A DNA stretch of 64,000 bases. Source: Luscinia megarhynchos (lineage: Eukaryota > Chordata > Aves > Passeriformes > Turdidae). A program made the translations under genes and the position numbers. Below the pieces are notes generated by a model. The model worked only from the letters and a program-made list of their open reading frames with translations. It ran no database searches and had not been told where the DNA came from. Shown piece after piece: positions 1 through 11,729 of the stretch. How positions within the stretch are numbered: the first letter of the stretch is position 1; each line of letters begins with the position of its first letter. Where the stretch lies: assembly GCA_034336665.1 (NCBI GenBank), contig JAPFBE010000013.1:21617056-21681055 (forward strand). Direction: 5' to 3'.

Positions 1-2527
1 CACTATGGCCTCATTATCATGCTGCTTTCTATTCAAGGACTCTGTCTCTGTTCCCCTCTCCCACTGTGTGCTGCTTTTACTGCTCCACCCTGGCTCATTA
101 GCAGTGTCTCAGCCTTGCCCCCTCTGACTGTCAGTCCAAACCACTTTCCTCCCTGCCTTGAGGAAAACAGGGGGTGTGCACTAAGAGCCACTGAGAGGGA
201 TTTCGGCCACAGTTAAGGTTCCAAGCCCCAGCAGACACCACTGCAACCACAGGCTCAGGCACAATGAAACGTGGGCAGAGTGGAAGGATGGGTGTCAGCG
301 TGTGCACACCGTGTCCGGATGCTAACGAGTTAGAGGCTAATGTTGTCTTTTAGGAATGTGCCTTGCTGAAACCAAAACTGCTGGGCTCCACCTGAAGTTT
401 CTCGAGTTGGCACTGTCTTGCCAGCTTCTGCTTCACCTCTGTGCCTGCCGGTTCCCAAAGGGAGATGGATGCAGCAGGGGACCTCCGTATGTGGCAGCCT
501 CCTATAACTCGAGCCAGCACGGTCTGCATCAGGATGTGCAGCGCTGTGCTGCTCTGTCTCCCATTTCAGCCTATGGGTGGGCTAGCTCAGCGGGAGGCAG
601 AAGGCAACTAATTTGGAAAAGCTTTTCTTTCTTTTCTCTGCTTTGCTAGAATGTGCCAGATGCTGCACCTGCTTTTGTGTGCCTTTGGAGGGGTGTGTGG
701 GTTTGCTTCTACATCACAGAGGTGCATGCCTAAGTATGCATAATCACCTACACATAAACCTATGTATCTGTGTTCCTCCAGCAAATGTGTATCTGCTATG
801 CGTATGAGTGTGTGTATAAGCGTCTGTGTAGCATGTGTTAAGATACAAATTGTGACTTTCACTCATAATGCTTTTCACAGTACTGCTAGAGGAGAAAACC
901 AAAAAGAAAACATGTTCCCTACCTCCTGATACACTTGGAGAAGAACCCCTTCACTTCAGTCGTGTCACTGCTTTTCACCTCTGTTGCTCTGTGATGGCAG
1001 CCCTGGCTTTGCCTCTCTGTCAGGTAATTTTCACAGAGATGTGTATTACTGCCCCTTTTTTTGTGATTAGGAGTTACAAATCTTGCTCCCAGGCTCTGCA
1101 GAGCTGAATCAACCACTGATGCCAAACATGGTCCTGCCTCACCTCCTCATACCCACAGATGTGCGATAGAGCTTCCTCTCTTGCATGGGCTTTGGTGCCT
1201 GTTGAGCCCAGCCATGAACTAGTTCAGCTCAGTACAACAAAAGAAAACATTTGGGGCATTTTAGGGAGATGAGCAGTAAAGCTCATTTTCCTGTTCACTG
1301 GTTTAGCAGGTTGGACTGGCTTGGTGGGTTGTTCATTGAGTGGCAGAATAAGGGAGACAACAAAACCACATGGCAGAGAGCAGGGTGAGCAAAAGGACTG
1401 GGGAGCAAGGAATGTCAACAAGCTATTAGATCAGTTGTTTCATCAAACTGTACCTGAATACCTCTCTACAAACATACTCCAGACTTGCTGCTGGAGGCAG
1501 TTTCCTGGGTAAGTTAAACCTTTGGTAGGGCCATATTTATGTTGTTGTAAACTCATTCTCCAGGAGTGGTATAAATCTCTCCATCTACAGAAGGCAATCC
1601 TGCTGCTACATCCTTTAAGAAGCTCACTAGATATCTATTCATACAGCTCACAGAAGCTGCTTTTGTATTTTAATGCATCTTCTATCTATGACATTGGCAT
1701 CTAAGGCACTCGGTCTCTCTGAGTTTTTCAGTGCTGTCTGAGATTTCATGAAATGGTAGTCACCCATTTTTCTCTATTGCTAAACTGTTCTTTCACATCA
1801 TTTTGCTTGCTCCCTGTCTGCCCTCCACCTCAGGCAAAGCTGCCAGTACCTCATTATTAGCTCTCTGGTTGTTTCTTCACTCCTTGCTGCCATTCTTTTT
1901 TTGTGCTGCAATGGGACACTGAGGAGCCATCGCTGTACTTACCTCCCCAGTGGGACGGTGCTCTACAGTGAGCTTTGTTCTCTGTTTAAAAAGGAAATAA
2001 GATCTCTGATTCTAGGGATGAAAAACAGTCCCAAGTATTTGAGTATCTGCTATACCTTGCAAAAACTTGGCACTGCTTTATTTTTCTGTCTGGGTGTGTG
2101 GCTGGGAATGTGCATTACCTGTTATTTCAGCTACTGTGTGATCACTACAGCATTTCTTTCATCTGAGCTTGTAGGTTTTTTTCAGCAGCTTTCTTTATCT
2201 TTATGAAGCTGGATTCTCTTAACTCATTTCCCCCCTGATTTCTTAACCTTCAAAATACCAGCTGTAGTCTGACTGAATTTATTTTTTCTCTCTCTTTCTT
2301 TCACACTAACTAGAAGAACAGAGATTTCCTGAAACAATATGAAGGAATTTCACAGTGAAAAAGTAGGGATTAACCAAGCAACAAAAACAAGTTAGAAAGA
2401 CTTCAATGAAAATCATCAAATCTCTCTCAGCTCCTGCACCTTCATTCTCCTGGCTCTTGTGAAGTTCTCTAAGGTCCTCCAGTAAAAACAGGTCTTGAAT
2501 TTAAAAAAAATTATAAAAGCCAACAAT
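1..2527. other. LSAMP intron downstream of the Ig3 exon, no gene seen
   Basis: No exon or gene is recognised here. The sequence is mixed in composition, with a TG-rich stretch near 770-850. The short open frames on both strands have no domain features. I looked on the minus strand for the terminal LSAMP exon (stalk and hydrophobic GPI signal) and did not find it. Confidence 0.6.
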
Positions 2528-2908
2528 GAGGAAGGGAGGAAGGGAGGAAGGGAGGAAGGGAGGAAGGGAGGAAGGAGGGAAGGGAGGAAGGGAGGAAGGG
2601 AGGGAGGGAGGGAGGGAGGGAGGGAGGAGGGAGGGAGGAAGGAAGGAAGGAAGGAAGGAAGGAAGGAAGGAAGGAAGGAAGGAAGGAAGGGAAGGAAGGA
2701 AGGAAGGAAGGAAGGAAGGAAGGAAGGAAGGAAGGAAGGAAGGAAGGAAGGAAGGAAGGAAGGAAGGAAGGAAGGAAGGAAGGAAGGAAGGAAGGAAGGA
2801 AGGAAGGAAGGAAGGAAGGAAGGAAGGAAGGAAGGAAGGAAGGAAGGAAGGAAGGAAGGAAGGAAGGAAGGAAGGAAGGAAGGAAGGAAGGAAGGAAAGA
2901 AGGAAGGG
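2528..2908. repeat. GGAA/GGGA purine microsatellite
   Basis: This is an uninterrupted 381-base run of purines on the plus strand. It starts as a GGGAGGAA octamer array (about 2528-2600), passes through a GGGA-rich part (about 2600-2640) and becomes a long GGAA tetranucleotide array (about 2640-2898) with rare one-base interruptions near 2690 and 2897. The long open frames across it on both strands, coding only Gly-Arg-Lys-Glu or Leu-Pro-Ser-Phe repeats, are artefacts of the repeat. The array length is likely polymorphic and may be inexact in an assembly. Confidence 0.99.
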
Positions 2909-4773
2909 TGTTCTTCATACACATCAAAAGGGGGCTAAAATAGGATCCTCACTGTTGCAAATCATCTTTAAGAGTTGCCACATTTCCTCCTGGAACAGTT
3001 AATAGCAACTTTGCCAGGTTTCCCTGGGTCTCTCACAGATTATGACACTCATTTTATGACCATGGATAAACCACTTCTTCACTCTGTACCTTAACTTCCT
3101 ACTGCAAAACGGTGCTAACAACACTCACCCATTTTAAGTGACTTGTGATATTAAAATATTAATTGCTAGCAAATCCTTTGAGATCCTTTGAGGTGAAGTT
3201 CTGAAGACATGCAAAACTGCTTCTCTAGCAAAACTAACCCCCCAGCTAAAATCATATGTGCATATATACATTATTGAATTACATCTTATATTTTGTTTCA
3301 GTGATGAATTTCAGTTCATCTGTGAAACAGGAACCAACAGAGAGGGCCAAATTTAGAATTCAGTCACAAATAATGGATTCTAAACTTAGAATTATATTAA
3401 TATCAGCAAGAACAAATCTGGAGTATTTGAAAATTGTGTTCCAGATTGCTGCCTGAGGATTTTTTTTGAATCTCATGACAGTCACAAGAACAGGGTGAAA
3501 AGACTTTCAAAGCAGAAATTTGCTTTGTTTGCTGCAATGCTACAGGAAATCAAATATATGTTCCTTTATGATAATATCTATTCTTTAGTAAATAGCTGCC
3601 ACAAAATATACCCGAATTTGCAAAAATTCAAACTGCCATGAAATATATCCAAAGGTGGTAAATAAAGAATGCCCATGGATTTATCCTTTTGCACTACATC
3701 TGTTAAAAATAACCATATCATGACTTTGTTTTTTTTTTAGTCAGAGCAGAAACTAGACTAAACTGCATCCCATACTGACTGCTTTACACAGCTTTTTACT
3801 TTTTTTTTTTTTTTTTTTCTGTTTAAAAGGACATACAGGTCATGACATGAGAGTTTTAATTCAGTTTGGGACTGTCACGGGAACACTGCCATCAGTCACT
3901 TTTGTGTCTACGTGTCCATTTATTTAAGTCATTTTGCTGCAGTGTATCTCTGATGCCAATAACATGTGGGCCAAGACGAGCCCAAGTTTTAGGCCTGGAA
4001 TTGGGAACTGCATTTTAAATACACCGCCGTGTTTATGTGCATGTGGATGGTAGGTGAGGGGCAGGGGCTCTGTTTAGGATCAGGTTTGAATCAGCTGCAA
4101 AATTCAGAACCAGCAGGTAACTCTGCTCTCGAGCTTGGTCTAGTCCCAGCTTCTGTCTCTTTATACTTAGTAAGACAAACTCAGTAATTGAAAGCTAGCA
4201 GAATGAGATCCAAGGAACCTTATTCCATAATTCATCTGCTGATTACCTTTTCCCCCATGGTCCCTGTGGTATATCCCTTTAAAATCATTCTGTCTTTTCT
4301 CATTTCTATCCCTTCCAATTTCAAACCAATTTCTCTTTTTCTTGACTGTCTTGTTCTCCTCAGGCTCGGTGGCTAGCTCTCTCCATCTCCCTGAATTACT
4401 TGTCATTTCTCACCTGTCATGGATCCTCCAAGCCCTGGCCTTCTGTCTACTTATTAAAGGGGCTGTCATTCTAAAGTGTTTTTTGTTTCCAGCTTTAAAA
4501 CAAACACATTTTTATTATTTTAACAAAATCTGTCTTCAGCAAAGCCAGTCAATCAAAGTGCTTGACTGCAAACCTTTTGGTTTGGCTGTGTTTGTGTTTC
4601 AAGGCAAGTATGAGCACGTAGGTATCCGAAGTGGAGTGCTGAAAGCCAGGTCATGCTGCAGGTCTGAGGGGACTGGGTTGTCAAGCAGATGCCTTCCTGA
4701 GTTTTGACCACCATGTGCCTCCTGCACAGCTGTGTCTTTGTGAGAACCTCCCTTCACCCTCTCCCATACTTAC
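2909..4773. other. LSAMP intron between the microsatellite and the Ig3 exon
   Basis: No gene is seen apart from a MIR-like remnant at about 3050-3200. The stretch 3450-3840 is AT-rich, with poly-T runs near 3728 and 3798. It could hold conserved noncoding DNA or simply be neutral intron. No GPI-signal exon was found on the minus strand. Confidence 0.6.
3050..3200 (+). repeat. Ancient MIR/CORE-SINE-like remnant
   Basis: On the plus strand the order of blocks matches the 3' half of amniote MIR-type SINEs: a piece like GGATAAACCACTTCTTC, then CTGTACCTTAACTTCC (the degraded CTGTGCCTCAGTTTCC block), then a tail with CCTTTGAGATCCTTTGAGG, which resembles the 'GCTTTGAGATCC' tail of these elements. 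It is heavily diverged. The call rests on recalled consensus sequence. Confidence 0.55.
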
Positions 4774-4922
4774 TGTAAAGGTATAGGCTGGCATTTGTGA
4801 CTCCCAGCTTGTTGGCAGCCACACAGGTGTAGTTCCCATAGTGTTCCTCAGTGACATTGGCCACCATCAGCAGAGACTGACTTCCTGTGCTCTTTATCTC
4901 CAGACCATTGGCGCTGTTTATC
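4774..4922 (-). CDS. LSAMP: LSAMP coding exon, second half of Ig domain 3
   Basis: This 149-bp exon has one leading base (G), 49 codons and one trailing base (A). The peptide starts [19 protein letters not shown], contains the Ig3 F-strand motif [14 protein letters not shown] with the second disulphide cysteine, and ends NASLYLY. Three N-glycosylation sequons are visible: NVT, NYT and NAS. The acceptor CTTTCTTCCCAG and the strong donor GTAAGTAT are canonical. [10 protein letters not shown] separates LSAMP from NEGR1 (ANKLGTTNAS) and from NTM and OPCML, as I recall those paralogs. The protein end differs from recalled human LSAMP (LYLY instead of LVLF). The next exon should supply the stalk and GPI-anchor signal, but it is not visible in the 4773 bases downstream. 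An alternatively spliced small exon known from human LSAMP was also not seen. Confidence 0.97.
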
Positions 4923-5832
4923 CTGGGAAGAAAGAAGTGCACAGTGCAATGAGAGCTGTGTACTGGGAAGGAAATCCCTCCCCAGCACACAGCAAATTCA
5001 GCCCAGCTGGCAGGTGAGGACAGAGGGAAACAGGGAGGGGATGTGAGAGGAAAGAGACCAAAGAAGGCTGGAAGATGGATGAAAATAGGAGGAGGTAGTG
5101 AAAAGAAAGTAGTAGTTCAGTGGGATTAAATGCCACTGGTAAAGCAGTGGAGAACCAAGGAAAGATAAGGGAAAGGGAGGAAGCATTAACCTAGAACCAA
5201 GTCACTCTGGAAATGAACACACCATGGTCAGCTGAAGGCTAGTCTGTCCTTGAACAACATATACTTAGTGAAACACTGATTCACAATATGTGCCTATACC
5301 CATGTTGAGTCACCCCTGAACCTGGGCACCCTGTTCAGGGCTGGCTACCCTAAAATGCACAGGAATAACACACTCTTCTTAACGCAAGGTAAATGCTCAG
5401 GTAGAGAAGGCAGATCCTTCTTCTCTTCTCATTTATTCTCATATGCAAGTCTGAGAGTCTCACGTCATACAGCTGGGGAAATCTCATACCTCAGCAGCTC
5501 CTTTCTCTAGAAGAATGCACCTGGAGTAGCATTTATCTAATTGAATACTTACACTACCTACTTCTTGGTCTGTATCATGGGCCACTTAACACATGAACAT
5601 TGTATTAATTTGGCTTGGTCCATAAGTGACTTCAAGGCAAGAGCTCCATCCTCTGTACTTCCCTGAGCATCTCCAGCCATGACCATGCTGGCTCTGCTGA
5701 GCCTGATGGGACATTGTGACTCAAACGGATTGTGAGGAGCAATTTGTTTGAGAGGAGCTGGGCAGGATGACAGGAACCTCTATTCAATGGACCAAAAAAG
5801 AGAGGAGGGAAGAGACAAGCTACAGGCCTTAC
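4923..5832 (-). other. LSAMP intron between the two Ig3 exons
   Basis: This 910-bp phase-2 intron splits Ig domain 3. Its minus-strand donor is GTAAGG at 5832 and its acceptor AG lies at 4923-4924. The minus-strand sequence near 4990-5150 is pyrimidine-rich. No other feature was seen. Confidence 0.9.
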
Positions 5833-5953
5833 CTGGTATCGTCTCTGTACCACTCGAAGTCGGGCGTGGGCACTGCTGACGCCTCGCACCGCAGTAAGGC
5901 TTGTCGTCCCGTGGCTGCTTCATTGCTCTTGGACTCTGTGATGGTGGGAGGGT
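5833..5953 (-). CDS. LSAMP: LSAMP coding exon, first half of Ig domain 3
   Basis: This 121-bp exon consists of two leading bases (AC), 39 codons and two trailing bases (AG). The peptide begins [17 protein letters not shown] and ends [10 protein letters not shown]. It carries the first cysteine of Ig domain 3 (LLRCEAS, about residue 22 of the exon) and the core tryptophan (FEWYRDD). The acceptor is TTGCTGCAG and the donor is GTAAGGCC. The trailing AG plus the G of the next exon make arginine, rebuilding the RDDTRINSAN junction known from LSAMP. The coding stretch is richer in CpG than the surrounding intron. As recalled, human LSAMP has Thr, Ser, Lys and Ala where this sequence has Ala (EAAT), Leu (ALL), Arg (LRC) and Thr (VPTP). 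These are mild substitutions, as expected for a bird ortholog. Confidence 0.97.
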
Positions 5954-8900
5954 CTGCAGCAAGGAAACACGTGGTCAATCCACACGCTTCCAGGTGGAAC
6001 AAAACAGTGAAACTTTGTCAGAGCTGCCTGCCTCATGCAAACTGAGCTACTGGAGGCCCGTGGCAGCTGTTTGCTGTGGCCCTTGTTCCCCCTGCTCCTC
6101 TGTAGAACACTGCTCTTTGAACTCTCGCTGACACACAACATTAGCAGCACTCCTTACATGTGCTTCTTTTCAGCACTGCTGAATAAAGTTCTGTCATAAA
6201 TGCATAGGCATACACAGGCAAAGCTAAGGTTAATGATGGACTTCTGCAATTTATGAATATTTACCTACGGATCTGTAGTTCACATGGGCTTATCAGAGAG
6301 AAGATGAGAGAAAGACTTCATCAAGGGTAAAGGAAGACAGCAAAAGTAAAGGAATAAAAAAGGAATTTAACACTAGCATGAAAATTATATTCCACATAAA
6401 CTCTTTGCCTAATGCCAAAATTGTAATAAGAAAGGACTGAGGCAACATGTATGCAACAGAAATATATTAATGTCTTAGAAGAACTTTAGCAGAAGCTCTG
6501 AGAGCCAGTGTCGAGACACTTCCCGTAGGTGTCCAAGGTGACAAATTCTGATCAAACCTTCCTGGACATCGTGCTTTGTCACAAGCTCCAGAAGGGCTCG
6601 CTTGTGACTGCTCTGCCTGAAGTTTTCCCTCAGCCCAGCACAGTGCTCCCACCTCTGCTTACTTTGAAGTCTGAGCATTGTGCCATGGGAAAACCAAACT
6701 TGGAAAATATATTGGTGTGCTCTGCTGGAGCTTGATCTCAGTACTGGCTGGAAACCAGGTAGGGTAGGCACTGGCATCTTCAATCCCAGCCCCATGTTCA
6801 AAATACTAAGTGATAAGCTTTACATCTTGAAAGGCAGAATTATTTCCACCTGGCTGCTGAGAGGGATCAGCCTTGTCTCTCTTTACTAATACTTGCATAC
6901 CCTGAGATTACAGGGCTGTGACTTAGACAGATACTTTTCTGAGACTCAAGTTACCATGAAACACACTCTGCCATCCCAGAACTGAGAGGCCAAAAGAAAA
7001 AAAAAGCAGCAAAATGGATTGTGTCAGTCAAAGAAAAAAATAATTCTGTCTGGAGAATGTAGAGATGGAAATTTGTTTGTGAACACATTAGCCATCTCAA
7101 TACGATCCCTTCCCTGACCTTAATCGGGATTTTATGCAGGGCTTTAGGGATATTGCAGTGAGCCCTCTAACATCATGAATATTAATGAGTTTACATAAAT
7201 AGGATCCTACATTCAAAGGCTGTGGGTTCATGTAAATATTTTAATTTGAAAAGGAGGAGGGATAATAAAAGGATAGTGAAGGTGATTTTTTAACCATTCT
7301 TATTTGATTTTTTGGTTTGAGCAGTATATCTTCTTACAGCGAGACAAACCTTTCCATTTCATGAATCTGGTACAAGAGGTGAGTCACAGAATGAATAGGC
7401 ACCTTTCCATGGTCCTAGAAAATGATTCCAGCAAGTGTCTGCTTCCCAGCTGGCTTCCAGGGAGCCCAGCCCCTTGCTCTGAGCAGTCCCTGTATTCACC
7501 CCTGGTGAACAGTGCAGTGCTCTGCAGGGAGAAGGGGCAGCTGGCAGTCCCAAACAAACCAGCCTATTGCACCTGGAAGGCAGCTGCTCTCTGTGTAGCC
7601 ATTTGCTGCCTGGGAAGCCAGGAGGGGGTTCCCTTTGGCTGTTCTCCTCCCACTCTCCCCAGGCCTCAGTTTCCCTGTCTGTGACACACAAGGGCAATTA
7701 CTTGGGAAGCCTGAAGGTGGTAGTGTGAGACCAAAGCAAAGTGAGATACTTTCTCCTGCAGTCTGAGCTGACGGTGCTCCACAGCAAATGGATAAGAAAA
7801 TGCCAGGAAGCTCCTGAGGTTGGAAAGGCCCCATTTTTCAAACTTACTGTGGTTTTCCCCTTTTCTGCTGTTTGTGGTGTTGTTTAACAAAGCAGGATGG
7901 GGAAAGATGTATGCAAATACCTAGTTTTCATTCCCCTAATAAGACTGATTTTTTCCCCTGCATGCTCCTCATAGTCTCTTAGATTTAGTTCTCGTTTTTC
8001 AAAAGAAAAAATCTGTCCTTGAGGAATTTTAAGCTGCTTACATTACAAATTACACCACATATTAACATCACTTTTTCATATTTTCCAACAGTTAAAATGT
8101 TTAAGATCTTACCATGGCATAGTTATGTGTTGAAACTAAATCAAAATCAAACATTCTGACTTTATACAAACAATCTGTTTCAAACATGTTAAAGCACCAT
8201 TGAAATTATGTTTCACAGAAATGTTTGAAATTATTAATTGGTTCTTATGGAGTCTCCAGTTTATAAATTCAGCTGTTTTTGACACTTCTATACTTTCAGT
8301 GCAGAAAATCTGCTACTCAAATTAATGCCAAATTTGGCCCATGAGGAACTGATATTAAGCCACTGCCACCCAATTTCTAAGGGAATTATAAAAAAACGAT
8401 GGATTCAGAAAAGGCTGCAGGGAGCCTATAACCTCGACTTCTAAGCAAGACAGAAAAGTTGATATGATGTGATGGTCCGCATGGGACCAAGGGAAAAAAA
8501 TGAAGAGCAAGAATGGTATTGAAGGTGCTTTAATCACCTACAGTCAAATTAAGGTTGATATTGCCTGAAACACTTGGTGCCATCAGCTCTCTGCCCCTCA
8601 CTGCTCCCTAACAGTTGTACCTGTGAATCAAGGCACGAATATGCACCCAGAAATATATCTGTAGCCATCTCCAATTTTAATTAAAGTTAATATTCTGGTT
8701 TAAGTCTCAATTTAAACCGAAGAAGATCAGGAGAGAACATACCTCCCATTCATCCATCCTTGCTGCACAGTTATTAGCCTCCAAGCAAGGAAACAAAGCA
8801 GGTACGTGGGGATAGCTCACTTTACAACACTCAAGTGCCAAATATAAGCCATACAAGTATGGAGGTGGACATATATACATGTAGGATCAAAGAGCAGGAT

Positions 8901-9636
8901 CAATTTGAAATATCTTGTGTTACTGTGAGAGGAGCATGCCAGCAGAGTGGATACCTGTCTAAGCACATATGGGATGGGATCCATGCCCCAATCCAGAGGT
9001 GTGGAAGCAATCCACAGCTTACTGTGCCTCTCAGTGCTTTTAAGGGATTTCTGTATCCTTTGGCCAAAACCCCTTTCTGTATTGCACTGGTGCAAGAAGG
9101 GTCTTTTAGACAGAGTTTTAAAGTAATGACCTGAAACCAAGGTAAAAGTTAAGTTTTTACACCCTGTCATTAACACATGCCTCTGCCTCGTGTCCACTGG
9201 CTGTGATAGCTGTGTAGGCACTGCTGAGATGGCTGGGTGCAGGCAGGCACGCGTTTGCTCAGAGCCAGCTGAGCCCTTCCTTATCTCTCCTTGCTGCCTT
9301 GGTGAAGCTTCTCTTCACGCTACTGTTCACCCGAATATCAATGAGTGAAAACAAGGCACTGCCAGTGTTCCAGAGGGGAGAGACGGGCAGCCCACAGCTC
9401 TTCTTTCTGTCTCTCCCTCTCTGTACCACACTCCCTCAGCCTTTTCTTACATATTACCAGGTTTAAAGCACAAACTGTACCCTGTGGCAAGTGTTTCATT
9501 GCAGATAGTTTTCTCAGCGCCCTCCCTTTCAGACTGTATAACCCAAACCCAGAAACGCTTCTTTGTCTCTCCTGGAGTAACCCTCGCCTGCGGCAAAGCT
9601 CTCCCCGCTGCCCTGCCCCAGCTGTGATGCACTCAC
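5954..9636 (-). other. LSAMP intron between the Ig2 and Ig3 exons
   Basis: This 3683-bp phase-1 intron separates the Ig2 exon from the first Ig3 exon. It contains no recognisable gene. Two AT-rich stretches, about 7060-7250 and 8040-8340, look unlike repeats and could be conserved noncoding DNA. A faint MIR-like block may lie at about 6905-6960 (GGCTGTGACTTAGACAG followed by TTCTGAGACTCAAG). Confidence 0.85.
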
Positions 9637-9771
9637 AGTTCACAGTGACCCGGACTTGCTTGACGTCTGCTGAGGCAACTTCGTTGGCAGCTTTGCACTC
9701 GTACTTGCCCGACTGCTCGCGTGTGATCCCCAGGATCTCCAGGTACTCCTCCTCACCTTCAAACTCTCTGC
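9637..9771 (-). CDS. LSAMP: LSAMP coding exon, second half of Ig domain 2
   Basis: This 135-bp exon encodes 44 whole codons plus two leading bases (GC) that complete a glycine codon and one trailing base (T). The peptide starts [19 protein letters not shown] and continues through [19 protein letters not shown] to end in VTVN. The YEC segment carries the second conserved cysteine of Ig domain 2, in the typical SGKYEC F-strand context. The acceptor is CCCACTAG after a pyrimidine-rich stretch, and the donor is GTGAGTGC. The trailing T joins the AC of the next exon to make tyrosine, giving the LSAMP junction [10 protein letters not shown]. Against human LSAMP as I recall it, the visible changes are Ser to Ala in EVASAD and Lys to Arg in QVRV. 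NTM, OPCML and NEGR1 fit less well. Confidence in gene identity and exon borders is high. Confidence 0.96.
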
Positions 9772-11729
9772 CTAGTGGGACAGAAAAATACAGAGGGTGG
9801 TCCTGTTAGGCTTTTAGATTTAGGAGACTGCTGTGGAGGAACAATAACAACATGGAGTCTGCAAACAAGCAACAGTCAGGAGCCGTTTAAGTTATTTCAG
9901 AAGCCGCACCAGCAAGATACCAGTATTTAATTTAATTATGGAAAACTGAAAATCTGGAAGGCAGCATACAATGTGGTACAACATATAGCATCTTACAGGC
10001 TGCTCAGGCTGAGGAGCAAAATCTCCACCACATAAGATCAGACTAAGTTCACTAGTGTGATGGCTGAGTACCACCAGAGGTTAGTCACGCTGTGGTTGAT
10101 GTGCTGGTTCAGGGCTAGCTGGGTCCTCAGATGTGTTGGCAGCACCCTTTTCTCCACTGCAAAACTGTGAAAAATGTTTGTCTCTCAGAGCAGCCACCAC
10201 CCTGAAGTGCCATCGATCAGATCCAGCTACCGTTAAACACAGCCAAACGGAGAGAAACAAACTGCAATTTGATCTGCAGAGACCAATAATCATCACGCAT
10301 CCCTGAGCTACTGTACATATGAAATGACACATTTAAACCATGCTGCCTCACTTACACACTTCAGAAAACAGTGACTTGAGTGTCAGTTGGGGTTATGGAA
10401 GGGGGCAGGAATCGGGGGAGGTCTGTGGATTTGCTTTTAACTCACTGTGTGACCTTGGGTGAGTCACTCCTTTGCTCTCCCTCTGTAAACTGCAGCAAAT
10501 AACCCCCCTCTACCATCACCTCCTGGTTAGAGCCGGGCAGTGAGGTTAACCCGTGTAAAACATATTAGATTCATTGCATGAAAGTTGCCAGGGAAGCATG
10601 AAATATTAGGATTGATATATCTACCCTATTCCTTCAGAAAGCAAAGTAAAGCATCTCCTGGAAAGAATCTGAACCACATTTCCTCCTCTCAGAGGGCTGT
10701 AAGCACCGATTTGCGGCATTAGAAACCTCAAGTCCCAGTTATGTTCCTGCCCCCAACCCTAAAAAGGTAAAGGATTTGAGGAAAAATAAAAAAAACAAAA
10801 CCAAAACCAAACAAATGGAAAAGGTAAGATCACAAGAGCTCCCATTCAGTTTCCTCAGAGAGTGGTCAGATTTTCCAAAAAACGATATTTTCTGCTCAAC
10901 AGGTGCCGAGCACTTCTGAAACCATGCCCACTTCACAAAAGTGCTTACAGTTTTTCAGGGAGCTTGAATAGTACCTACTGTTCCCCTTGGTTTATAGTAC
11001 TGCATGAAAGCAGTGAACAAGTCTGGTCTCTGGAGCTGAACTTCCCATGGAGCCACCTGCAGCAAATCCCACCCCAGAGGCACAGACTTGCTGCAGTGTC
11101 TTGGCCAGGTCAGCCTGGCCACACACAGTGGCGATGCCAGCTGTGTGCAATTCCCTTTAGCATCAGAGAGGGACTTCAGAAACTTCAAAATCTGCTCAGA
11201 ACTCTGTCTCTTACATAGTTATTTTTGTCCTTTTTTCATTTTCTTTTTCACAGGCAATTTTCAGAATCCTTCTAGGGGGAAACCACCCCCCCCCATCACA
11301 GAGACTCGGCATGAAAACAGCAATGTACCTACTAAACTCATATAAAGGCAAGGGCTCCCCCTCTCCTTCAGCAGGACTAACCAGCAGTCCCATTTTTCAA
11401 GTCTTACCAGATGTTCAGGTAGTGGCAATCTCATTGCTATGTTTAAAATTCATAACTGCTTTGGTTTTTGCAACCCCCAGCAGTCTGCTGCAGGACCTTC
11501 CTGCATGGCAGCAGCATTTTGCACAAGGGAAGGAGGCAAAGTTGGCTCCTGCTACCAGGACATGGCTCTCAGTCCTGTGCACTGGGGCTGATACTGCAGA
11601 GAGTCAGTGGAGAAGGAAGCAGGGTGGGAATTCCACAGGAGGTTTTTTTTGCTGGAACTCATGAGTATATTAGGGGATCTTAATCCCTACAGGACCAGGG
11701 TTAGGTGAGTCACAGCACTGTGGGAAGGT
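9772..11729 (-). other. Start of the giant LSAMP intron upstream of the Ig2 exon
   Basis: No gene is seen. A MIR-like remnant lies at 10400-10530. The short open frames show no domains. A C-run of ten bases lies near 11285-11294. The preceding LSAMP exon, expected to encode the first Ig2 cysteine and tryptophan, was not found here. Confidence 0.65.
10400..10530 (+). repeat. Ancient MIR/CORE-SINE-like remnant
   Basis: The clearest block is CTGTGTGACCTTGGGTGAGT followed by CACTCC and a CTCTGTAAACTGCAG piece. This closely follows the MIR consensus block for 'TGTGACCTTGGGCAAGTCACTT' and the following 'CTCAGTTTCC..CTGTAAAATG' part. Orientation is plus, antisense to LSAMP. Confidence 0.65.

Noticed and set aside
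2416..3002. Overlapping 138-168 codon frames on both strands over the purine array
   Set aside because: They only translate the GGAA/TTCC repeat into monotonous Gly-Arg-Lys-Glu or Leu-Pro-Ser-Phe runs.
1..4773. Search for the terminal LSAMP exon (stalk and GPI signal) on the minus strand
   Set aside because: No hydrophobic C-terminal frame like the IgLON GPI signal was found by eye, so the exon is taken to be outside the window.
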